Assembly: GCA_959596515.1 (NCBI GenBank)
Contig: CAUFXR010000073.1
Span: 1 to 14,002 of the forward strand
DNA length: 14,002 nt
Source of the DNA: an uncultured Oscillospiraceae bacterium
GTDB lineage: Bacteria; Bacillota; Clostridia; Oscillospirales; Acutalibacteraceae
Direction: 5' to 3'
Positions 6,932 through 12,727 of this stretch are shown one piece after another (position 1 is the first letter of the stretch; each line of letters begins with the position of its first letter). Below the pieces are notes generated by a model that saw nothing but the letters and a program-made list of their open reading frames with translations, had not been told where the DNA came from and did no database searches. A program made the position numbers and the translations under genes.

Positions 6932-7384
6932 TTATTTGTTTTTATAATAACAATAGGCCGCGATTTTTAAAAGAAGGGCAAAAAGCAAAATGGAAACCGA
7001 GGTGTTAAACGCTCGGATATCGAAAAAAGACAAAACGCAAACGGCCGCGGCCAGACAAAGCAGGAAAATATCCATAATCAACCCGCCGCTCTTTTCGCGG
7101 ACCCATTGGGTACGTTCATCCAGCTCCATGATTTTTTCCCGCTGCAGCTTTTCCTTGCTTTTTAACAGCGAACGATTATAGCGGATTTTATAAATCGTGT
7201 AGATCACGCCGCCAAAGTAAAGAAGTTTATACGAGAACTTTGAAAGATCCGTAGTGTACCGGGAATCGATTAGTCCTTTTTCGCCTACCAGTACCATGAA
7301 AATCACAAGGAAAGCCAAAACCGCCCATAGAAAATAAATACGCCTTTTTACAATTTGTGAAAACGGGAGATTATAACTTTTCAT
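6932..7384 (-). CDS. Small four-helix membrane protein, unknown function (partner of the XRE gene)
   Basis: A 150-residue integral membrane protein. Hydrophobic helices lie at about 17-34, 50-66, 103-121 and 128-146. Between helices 2 and 3 is a charged cytoplasmic stretch (67-100) rich in Lys/Glu, with the sequence MELDERTQWVREKSGG; a DERxxxVxxKxG pattern just before a helix occurs in several small clostridial membrane families (DUF2178/DUF6773-like), but I cannot assign one with certainty. The gene starts 14 bp inside the end of the upstream XRE gene, with GAGGAGG nine bases before its ATG, so the two are translated together. Such XRE plus small membrane protein pairs are common in Firmicutes, and their roles are mostly unknown. 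The gene extends to the AT-rich spacer without an obvious terminator. Confidence 0.75.
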   Translation of the reverse strand: MKSYNLPFSQIVKRRIYFLWAVLAFLVIFMVLVGEKGLIDSRYTTDLSKFSYKLLYFGGVIYTIYKIRYNRSLLKSKEKLQREKIMELDERTQWVREKSGGLIMDIFLLCLAAAVCVLSFFDIRAFNTSVSILLFALLLKIAAYCYYKNK

Positions 7385-7601
7385 AGCGTCGATCCTCCTC
7401 TATTAAATTTTCTTCCAAACAGTACAGCTCCTCTACCGTGGTGTAGAAAATCCGCGCGAGCCGGTATGCCAGCAGCAGGGAAGGGTTATATTGCCCGGTT
7501 TCCAAAGAGATAATGGTCCGAGAGGAGACAAGCGCCAGATCGGCAAGCTGCTTTTGAGTGTAACCAGCCCGCAGACGAAGTTCTTTGATCTTATTTTTCA
7601 T
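7371..7601 (-). CDS. Small XRE-family transcriptional regulator
   Basis: A 76-residue single-domain helix-turn-helix protein. It opens with KNKIKELRLRAGYTQKQLADLALVSSRTI, where the turn lies around residues 16-35 (QKQLADLALVSSRTIISLE), and closes with YRLARIFYTTVEELYCLEE, the usual fourth helix of this class (YqaE/Xre-like, e.g. CBL-type regulators of ~70 residues). There is no ligand domain, so control probably comes through its partner membrane protein or through simple autorepression. It starts downstream of a strong SigA promoter with two matching palindromes over the transcription start, as expected for an autorepressor. GAGGAAATCGCT precedes ATG, and that ribosome-site unit is tandemly duplicated. 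It overlaps the following membrane gene by 14 bp and is divergent from ade. Confidence 0.88.
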   Translation of the reverse strand: MKNKIKELRLRAGYTQKQLADLALVSSRTIISLETGQYNPSLLLAYRLARIFYTTVEELYCLEENLIEEDRRYEKL

Positions 7602-7602
7602 A

Positions 7603-7624
7603 GCGATTTCCTCGCGATTTCCTC
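7603..7624 (-). repeat. Tandem duplication of the XRE ribosome binding site
   Basis: On the minus strand the 11-mer GAGGAAATCGC occurs twice back to back, right before the XRE start codon. Only the proximal copy is at normal Shine-Dalgarno distance; the second sits 11 bases further upstream. Confidence 0.8.
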
Positions 7625-7628
7625 AAGA

Positions 7629-7660
7629 TATGAAGTATACTTCATATGAAGCTTACTTCA
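7629..7660. promoter_or_regulatory. Two tandem palindromic operators over the XRE transcription start
   Basis: TATGAAGTATACTTCATA (7629-7646) is a perfect 18-bp palindrome. TGAAGCTTACTTCA (7647-7660) repeats its TGAAG-N4-CTTCA frame exactly 16 bp on. They lie between the -10 box and the XRE start codon, covering the expected transcription start. This is a classic arrangement for repression by the small dimeric XRE protein encoded directly downstream. The protein-site link is inferred. Confidence 0.8.
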
Positions 7661-7661
7661 C

Positions 7662-7689
7662 ATTATACAGATAAAATAAAATTTGTCAA
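7662..7689 (-). promoter_or_regulatory. SigA promoter for the XRE-membrane protein operon
   Basis: On the minus strand TTGACA (7689-7684) and TATAAT (7667-7662) both match consensus perfectly, separated by 16 bp. This is one base short of the optimal 17, so the promoter should be strong when not repressed. Confidence 0.88.
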
Positions 7690-7743
7690 CTTTAATTTGT
7701 GATAGGATTCCTAGCCTTTTTCCAGAAAAGTGAATAAAACGGC

Positions 7744-7772
7744 TTGTAGTTTGAAATGAAGTGTGCTAAAAT
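7744..7772 (+). promoter_or_regulatory. Promoter of adenine deaminase, containing an XRE half-operator
   Basis: TTGTAG (7744-7749), 17 bp, TAAAAT (7767-7772), with an extended -10 TGC before it. The spacer carries TGAAGTGTGC (7757-7766), whose TGAAGT matches the half site of the palindromes at 7629-7660. It starts 31 bp before the ade start codon. Confidence 0.6.
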
Positions 7773-7802
7773 AAGCAAAATATTCAGAAGGGGGAAGATG
7801 CC

Positions 7803-9500
7803 ATGTTCTTATCAACTGAAATGCTGCAGGCTTCCCGGGGACTGATCCCTGCGAAATTAGTGCTGAAAAACGCCGCCGTTCTCAATGTTTTCACCAGAGA
7901 ATGGCTGCTTCAGGATGTAGCGGTTTGGGATGACCGGATCATCGGGGTAGGCCGCTATGAGGGCAGGGAAGAAATCGATCTGACTGGAAAGTATCTGGTA
8001 CCGGGCTTTTTTGACGCCCATGTGCATATCGAATCGTCCATGCTGACGCCAGCCGCTTTCGCGGCAGAAATTTTACCCTTCGGAACTACAACCATTCTTG
8101 CGGATCCTCATGAGATCGCCAACGTATCCGGAATGAAGGGAATACGTTGGTTGTTGGCGGCGGTCAAGGAACTACCGCTGAACGGTTATGTAATGCTTCC
8201 TTCCTGCGTGCCGGCCACGGAATTTGACGACAGCGGCGCGCGGCTGGAGGCAGAGGATTTGCTGCAGTTCCGTGAGGATCCCTCTGTTTTAGGTTTGGGG
8301 GAATTTATGAATGTGGCCGGCGTTTGCGCCGCAGAGGAAAAAGCCCTTGCGAAGCTGGAGGCTTTTCAGGATAAAGTAATTGACGGTCACGCGCCCGGAT
8401 TGCTGGGAAAGGATTTGCAGGCATATCTGCTCGCGGGAGTCCGTACGGATCATGAGTGCTCAGAGCCGGAAGAAGCTTTAGAGCAGCTGCGGAGCGGAAT
8501 GAATCTGATGGTTCGGCGGGGCTCCGGCGCGAAAAACGGGGAAGCGCTTATCAGTACCCTTTTGGATTCCCGGATTCCAACGGAACGGGTATGTTTCTGC
8601 ACTGACGATAAGCATGTAGAGGATATCCGGCGGGAAGGGCATATCAGCAGCAATATTCGGGAAGCCATCCATTTGGGGATGGATCCGGCAGAGGCTTATG
8701 CGATGGCCAGCTATCATGCGGCGAGAATGTATGGACTTTCCCATTTAGGCGCTGTCGCTCCGGGCTACCAGGCTGACTTGGTGGTGCTGGACGATCTGGA
8801 TGAGGTAAGCGTGGAACAGGTTTACTGGAAGGGGACTCTGGTAAGCCGGCAGGGAGAAAGACCTGCTGTGGGGAAACAGTCTGTTCCGAAGTTTTTGCTG
8901 GATACGGTTCATCTTCAGCCGGTGAGTGCGGAACAGCTGCAGTTACCCTGCCCTGATGGTATGGCGCATGTAGCCCGGGTAATTCCCCATCAGATTTTGA
9001 CAAAACATAAGGTTTGCCAGGTGCCCTGCGCCGATGGCAAGTTCCAGCCGAATAGGCAGTTTCAGAAAGCGGCGGTGGTAGAGCGGCACCGTGGCACGGG
9101 TAAGGTAGGCGTCGGCGTAGTAGAAGGGTTTTCGCTTCACGGCGCTATTGCCTCTACGGTAGCCCATGATTCTCATAACTTGATTGCCGTGGGAGATAAC
9201 GACCAGGATATACTGCTGGCGATTCAGACGCTGGAAAAAGCCAGAGGAGGGTATTGTCTGGTGCGGGAGGGAAAACTCCTGGAGATCCTTCCCCTGCCGG
9301 TGTGCGGCCTGCTGACGCAGGAACCGACGGACCAGGTCGAGAAGATTTTAGAGAATATGAAAAAACTTTGCCTGGAAATGGGAATGTCGAAAGAAATGGA
9401 TCCGTTCCAGACGTTGTCGTTTTTGTCTCTGCCAGTGCTGCCGGAAATCCGGATTACTGACCGCGGCGTTTTCGACTCTGTGGAATACCGATATTTATAA
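7803..9500 (+). CDS. ade: Adenine deaminase
   Basis: A 565-residue enzyme that hydrolyses adenine to hypoxanthine and ammonia in purine salvage, cytoplasmic and metal dependent. It is a member of the amidohydrolase superfamily with full bacterial Ade length. Visible marks are the PGFFDAHVHIESSM metal motif (His73, His75), FGTTTILADPHEIANVSG (His103), GLGEFMNVAGV (Glu167), DGHAPGL (His196), TDHECS (His217), the RRGSGAKN segment (238-245) and CTDDKH (Asp268). The C-terminal third has the family-specific GVGVVEGFSLHGAIASTVAHDSHNLIAVG region. All key residues look intact. GAAGGGGG precedes the ATG at a slightly long distance. It is transcribed alone, divergent from the XRE operon, and its promoter may be co-regulated from the shared intergenic region. 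No purine transporter or riboswitch is visible nearby. Confidence 0.95.
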   Translation: MFLSTEMLQASRGLIPAKLVLKNAAVLNVFTREWLLQDVAVWDDRIIGVGRYEGREEIDLTGKYLVPGFFDAHVHIESSMLTPAAFAAEILPFGTTTILADPHEIANVSGMKGIRWLLAAVKELPLNGYVMLPSCVPATEFDDSGARLEAEDLLQFREDPSVLGLGEFMNVAGVCAAEEKALAKLEAFQDKVIDGHAPGLLGKDLQAYLLAGVRTDHECSEPEEALEQLRSGMNLMVRRGSGAKNGEALISTLLDSRIPTERVCFCTDDKHVEDIRREGHISSNIREAIHLGMDPAEAYAMASYHAARMYGLSHLGAVAPGYQADLVVLDDLDEVSVEQVYWKGTLVSRQGERPAVGKQSVPKFLLDTVHLQPVSAEQLQLPCPDGMAHVARVIPHQILTKHKVCQVPCADGKFQPNRQFQKAAVVERHRGTGKVGVGVVEGFSLHGAIASTVAHDSHNLIAVGDNDQDILLAIQTLEKARGGYCLVREGKLLEILPLPVCGLLTQEPTDQVEKILENMKKLCLEMGMSKEMDPFQTLSFLSLPVLPEIRITDRGVFDSVEYRYL

Positions 9501-9540
9501 CGGCTCTCCTTCCTGGCGAGAAGAGCGCAAAAGCGAGAAG

Positions 9541-9700
9541 GATATGCCTTTGAAGATTAGCGCCCGCTATAGCGCTTCAGAGGCGCCTGTCGGCCGCTCA
9601 AGCGTGAGAGCTTTAATGGCCCGGTTTTTTCCAAAGAAGCCGCGCCGAGACGCCTGGGGGCCATTTCCTTCACCCTATTGCAGGAGGGTGGAAGCGTTCT
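9541..9700. other. GC-rich region with interlocking complementary arms (candidate structured RNA)
   Basis: Between ade and the AT-rich tract lies a GC-rich block with many mutually complementary segments. AGGCG (9581-9585) pairs with CGCCT (9651-9655), and TCGGC (9590-9594) nests inside with GCCGA (9644-9648). AATGGCCC (9615-9622), in that loop, pairs with GGGCCATT (9658-9665) just 3' of it, a pseudoknot geometry. A hairpin GCCTTTGA/TCAGAGGC (9546-9553, 9577-9584) with inner AGCGC/GCGCT competes with the first stem. CTTCACCCT (9668-9676) pairs with AGGGTGGAAG (9685-9694). Either strand could be the RNA; no known family is recognised. Confidence 0.4.
9591..9630 (+). terminator. Probable terminator of ade
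   Basis: CGGCC and GCTC (9591-9599) pair with GAGC and GGCCCG (9608-9623) around a short loop and asymmetric bulge, followed by T6 (9625-9630). It sits 90 bp after the ade stop codon. The stem is imperfect, and its 3' arm can pair with downstream sequence instead. Confidence 0.5.
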
Positions 9701-9730
9701 AAAAAGTTTTCGGCGGCTGGTCCTGTGAAG

Positions 9731-9905
9731 CTTTTAATTCATTTTATTTAATCAATTTTAATTATTTTAAATTCTAATTTTCTAATTTCTTAATTTTCTA
9801 ATCTAATTTCTATTTTCTAATTATTAATTGTTTTAAATTCGATTAGTTAGATTAATTTATCTAATTAATTTAATTAAAAAGTTTAATAAAAATTCAATAG
9901 AAATT
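9731..9905. other. Extreme AT tract, first ~100 bases free of G on the plus strand
   Basis: About 175 bp of nearly pure A/T. From 9731 to 9829 the plus strand has no G, only T, A and scattered C, with the motif TTCTAATT recurring (9772-9779, 9780-9787, and close variants to about 9822). No ORF, promoter or stem stands out. It separates the ade transcript from the spoIID terminator. Confidence 0.6.
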
Positions 9906-9910
9906 TAATG

Positions 9911-9948
9911 AAAAATAGAGAGGCTAAGCGTTTAGCCTCTCTATTTTT
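9911..9948 (-). terminator. Terminator of spoIID, overlapping its last codons
   Basis: AAAAATAGAGAGGCTAA (9911-9927) and its perfect 17-bp complement (9932-9948) flank a four-base loop. The stem has T5 at the 3' end on both strands, so it can work in either direction. The spoIID stop codon (9924-9926) and the codons for its last seven residues lie within the hairpin. Confidence 0.85.
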
Positions 9949-11045
9949 GCGCCCGGATAATACCAGGCTAGAATTTCTTCCCAGGAAGCTCCTTGCGCCG
10001 CCATGAAATTGGCGCCGTATTGGCTCATGCCGACGCCGTGACCGTATCCCCGAACCGTAAACAGAAAACTGCCTTCGCTGAAAATCAAGTCGAAATTAGC
10101 GCTCCGTAGGGAAAAGGTTTGGCGGATCTCATCGCCGGTGAGCTCCAAAGAGCCGATCTTCATTGTCTTTACCAGGCCGGCCTGGGTGGTCTGGGAATCC
10201 CCTATCCAGGTTTGGGGTTCTCCATCCAACTTGATATCCGGCCAGACGGATGCCAACTTGGACTTAAAATCCTCTGGGGATATAGTGACGGTGGTTTGAT
10301 ATCCAGGGGCCAAAGTGTCTCCCGGGCTCGGTACCTCTACCAAATAAGACCGGGCTTCGGAAAACACATCGGCGGAGGCTTCAGTGACTCCGCCGGAAAT
10401 AGCGTGATAAGCTGCGGTAATCAGTTCGCCCTCTGAATCCCGCAGGATCAGGTTCTGTACCTCCTGACAGCTTTCTTTTATTTTCTTTAAGTTATCCTCA
10501 TAAGCGTCCCCCCACTTTTCCCGCAGCTGCTGGTCTGTCAGATACCCGATGCCTTTGGAAAAATCCAGAGAGAAATCAGCGCCCTTCAGCGCCTCGTCCG
10601 GCGTTGACCGCTGCGCTTCCTTTTTCTTCAGAAAAAAGGTCATGGAGGCTACCGCCTGGGCTTTGAGGGCTTCTTTTTCAAAGGAAACGGGCATTTCCGC
10701 GGACACCACCCCAACCAAAAAATCAGCGTAGGAAAGTTCTTGGATGTTCCCTGAGTTTTCCTCTAATATCCGAAAACTTTCCATCTCCTGAGAATCCGGG
10801 TGAGATTCGCCGGAGGATTCCGGTGATGAGGAAATACTTGTGGTGGAGGGCGTTTCTTCTGGCGCAGAAGAAGAGGGGGAAGAGGATGCCGCCGAAGAGA
10901 TCGGGAGAGCGGAAGACGGAGCGACACCGGAAGATGGCGCTTTTAGTCCCGAGATGCCGTTCGGCGAAGAAAAAACGATGGCGATAGCCGGGACAGTCAA
11001 CATCAGAAAAAATAAAACGATCAAAAGAATCACTTTCGCTTTCAT
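9924..11045 (-). CDS. spoIID: Stage II sporulation protein D (SpoIID/LytB domain)
   Basis: A 373-residue membrane-anchored lytic transglycosylase. In sporulating cells SpoIID cuts glycan strands after SpoIIP removes stem peptides, driving engulfment of the forespore. Residues 4-25 are a single N-terminal membrane helix. Residues 35-88 are a low-complexity Ser/Pro/Glu linker, longer than in Bacillus. The SpoIID domain runs from about 103 to the end, with catalytic Glu117 in VSAEMP, ALKAQAVASMTFFLK, the YHAISGG motif (213-219) and RGYGHGVGMSQYGAN (332-346). GGAGG lies eight bases before ATG. It is monocistronic here, whereas in Bacillus it lies with other sporulation genes. A convincing SigE promoter was not found by eye. 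Other SpoIID/LytB proteins also act in vegetative cell-wall turnover, so the sporulation role is likely but not proven. Confidence 0.88.
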   Translation of the reverse strand: MKAKVILLIVLFFLMLTVPAIAIVFSSPNGISGLKAPSSGVAPSSALPISSAASSSPSSSAPEETPSTTSISSSPESSGESHPDSQEMESFRILEENSGNIQELSYADFLVGVVSAEMPVSFEKEALKAQAVASMTFFLKKKEAQRSTPDEALKGADFSLDFSKGIGYLTDQQLREKWGDAYEDNLKKIKESCQEVQNLILRDSEGELITAAYHAISGGVTEASADVFSEARSYLVEVPSPGDTLAPGYQTTVTISPEDFKSKLASVWPDIKLDGEPQTWIGDSQTTQAGLVKTMKIGSLELTGDEIRQTFSLRSANFDLIFSEGSFLFTVRGYGHGVGMSQYGANFMAAQGASWEEILAWYYPGAKIERLNA

Positions 11046-11192
11046 ATTCGGGCCTCCATTGGATTTACATGTTTTTAGATTTAATTATTCATATTTCTCT
11101 GGATTCAACCTCGATTTCTTATAGTTTTTGTGAATTATTGAATTTTTCTAAAAATATAATTTCATAAAAATTCTAAAATAGAAGCAAACAGG

Positions 11193-11221
11193 TTGACTTT
11201 GCGCAAGGTTTGTAATAAACT
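11193..11221 (+). promoter_or_regulatory. SigA promoter of citrate synthase
   Basis: TTGACT (11193-11198), 17 bp, TAAACT (11216-11221). The spacer begins with the 8-bp palindrome TTGCGCAA (11199-11206), which could bind a regulator. The rest of the 11046-11192 divergent region is AT-rich without clear elements. Confidence 0.7.
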
Positions 11222-11252
11222 TAATAATTAATTAGAGAAAGAGGTGTTGGAA

Positions 11253-12608
11253 GTGCTTCAAAGACAACCTTCTGAGTTGGCTCTGCTTTGTGAAGAGTTT
11301 AGAAAAAATAATCATATTGAACCCGCCCAGTTTGAACAGTACCAGGTGAAGCGGGGGTTAAGAAACCCCGACGGAACTGGTGTTATGGCGGGATTGACCC
11401 ATATATGTAACGTCCACGGCTATTTAATCGCCGACGGGGAAAAAATTCCTGATGAGGGAAGGTTGACCTATCGTGGCATTAATGTGGAGGATATTGTAGA
11501 CGGTTGCACCAAGGAAAACCGTTTTGGTTATGAAGAGGTGGCTTGGCTTTTGCTGTTTGGTACCCAGCCAACCAGAGCGCAGCTGAATAAATTTAATCAG
11601 ATCCTCAGCTCTTACCGGGAGTTACCGGAATATTTCGCCGAGGATATGATTATCAAGGCTCCCTCGAAAGATATCATGAATAAGCTGGGCAGAAGCGTAC
11701 TGGCGTTATATTCCTATGACAGCAATCCGGATGAGACCACTCTGGAGAACATTATGCGTCAGTCGATTTCCCTGATCGCCAGGATGCCCACGATTATGAC
11801 CTATGCGTATCAGGTGAAACGGCGGCGCTACGATAAGAAGAGTATGTATTTCCATCCCATCAAGCCGGAGCATTCTACTGCGGAATCCATTTTAAGGTCA
11901 ATTCGTCCGGATAAGAAGTTTACCGATGAGGAAGCGAAGCTTCTGGATCTGCTGATGATCATTCACGCTGAGCACGGCGGCGGTAACAATTCCACCTTTA
12001 CCACCCGAGTGCTTTCTTCCTCGGGAACCGACACCTATGCGGCCATTTCCGCGGCGATCGGCTCATTAAAAGGACCGAAACACGGCGGCGCCAATCATCG
12101 GGTGATGCAGATGATGGAATGCGTTAAGGAAAAGGTCAAGGACTGGAAGGACGAGGATGAGGTAGAAGCCTTTTTGGAAAAGATCGTCCGGAAAGAGGAA
12201 GGAGATCACAGCGGCCTGATTTATGGCCAGGGCCACGCTATCTACACTCTGAGCGACCCCAGAGCGGTGATTTTGAAATCCCACGCCCAAAGGCTAGCGG
12301 AAGTAAAAGGAATGGACGACGAGTTTGCTTTATACCAGTTGGTAGAGAAACTGGCGCCTAAGGCGTTTTTCAACGTAAAAGGCGACAAAAAGGTGATTTC
12401 CGCCAATGTGGATTTCTATTCCGGCCTGGTTTACAAGATGCTGGGGCTGCCGGAGGATTTGTATACGCCTATGTTCGCGGTTTCCAGAATCGCCGGTTGG
12501 TGCGCTCACCGAATCGAGGAAGTGGAAACCAGCAACCGGATTATCCGTCCCGCCTATAAATCTCTGGTAGACAGCCAAAAGTATATTCCACTGGATGAGC
12601 GAAAGTAA
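11253..12608 (+). CDS. Citrate synthase
   Basis: A 451-residue enzyme condensing acetyl-CoA and oxaloacetate to citrate. In anaerobic Firmicutes it usually feeds 2-oxoglutarate and glutamate synthesis. Active-site His277 (GPKHGGANH), His328 (GQGHAIYT) and Asp387 (NVDFYSG) correspond to the classical triad, and SRIAGWCAHRIEE (411-423) supplies the CoA and substrate arginines. HAEHGGGNNSTF (238-249) is also family typical. It is longer at the N-terminus than the ~370-residue CitZ form and resembles the clostridial ~450-residue type. I chose GTG 11253 because AAAGAGG lies eight bases upstream; an in-frame GTG at 11244 overlaps that ribosome site. No aconitase or isocitrate dehydrogenase is next to it. 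The transcript appears to end in the hairpin at 12661-12714. Confidence 0.95.
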   Translation: MLQRQPSELALLCEEFRKNNHIEPAQFEQYQVKRGLRNPDGTGVMAGLTHICNVHGYLIADGEKIPDEGRLTYRGINVEDIVDGCTKENRFGYEEVAWLLLFGTQPTRAQLNKFNQILSSYRELPEYFAEDMIIKAPSKDIMNKLGRSVLALYSYDSNPDETTLENIMRQSISLIARMPTIMTYAYQVKRRRYDKKSMYFHPIKPEHSTAESILRSIRPDKKFTDEEAKLLDLLMIIHAEHGGGNNSTFTTRVLSSSGTDTYAAISAAIGSLKGPKHGGANHRVMQMMECVKEKVKDWKDEDEVEAFLEKIVRKEEGDHSGLIYGQGHAIYTLSDPRAVILKSHAQRLAEVKGMDDEFALYQLVEKLAPKAFFNVKGDKKVISANVDFYSGLVYKMLGLPEDLYTPMFAVSRIAGWCAHRIEEVETSNRIIRPAYKSLVDSQKYIPLDERK

Positions 12609-12645
12609 GATTTTCCTTCTTCCGCTGAAAAAAAGAGAAAAATAG

Positions 12646-12675
12646 TTGTCATAACTCTGGAATTCGTGTTAAAAT
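12646..12675 (+). promoter_or_regulatory. Promoter of the polytopic membrane protein gene
   Basis: TTGTCA (12646-12651), 18 bp, TAAAAT (12670-12675), with an extended -10 TGT directly upstream. The -10 box lies inside the left arm of the hairpin at 12661-12714, so a transcript starting near 12682 would lack that arm. Confidence 0.65.
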
Positions 12676-12714
12676 AGTTTGGTAAACATTTTTAACACGA
12701 ATTTCTCTTTTTTT
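12661..12714 (+). terminator. Terminator of citrate synthase that overlaps the next gene's promoter
   Basis: AATTCGTGTTAAAA (12661-12674) pairs perfectly with TTTTAACACGAATT (12690-12703), followed by TCTCTTTTTTT. An outer helix is possible: AAAAAAAGAGAAA (12628-12640) with TTTCTCTTTTTTT (12702-12714), sharing two bases with the inner arm. The ribosome site GGAGGA (12715-12720) of the next gene follows at once. The stem is AT-rich, so the DNA palindrome might instead serve as an operator. Confidence 0.6.
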
Positions 12715-12727
12715 GGAGGATTAAGAT

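Noticed and set aside
6932..7601. Toxin-antitoxin system made of the XRE gene and the membrane protein
   Set aside because: The gene order and autoregulatory operators are compatible, but the membrane protein is a 150-residue four-helix protein unlike known small membrane toxins, so I do not claim it.
7625..7802. Purine riboswitch before ade
   Set aside because: No aptamer-like three-way junction is visible, and the short leader (about 25 bases after the predicted start) has no room for one.
8644..9003. 119-codon minus-strand ORF inside ade
   Set aside because: It is a Pro/Ser-rich shadow of the confidently identified adenine deaminase frame, with no independent support.
9541..9700. 6S RNA or tmRNA identity for the structured block after ade
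   Set aside because: I could not build the long closing stem and central bubble of 6S RNA on either strand, and there is no tRNA-like end or tag frame for tmRNA.
11244..11252. GTG start at 11244 for citrate synthase
   Set aside because: That codon overlaps the apparent ribosome site AAAGAGG, which is properly spaced for GTG 11253.
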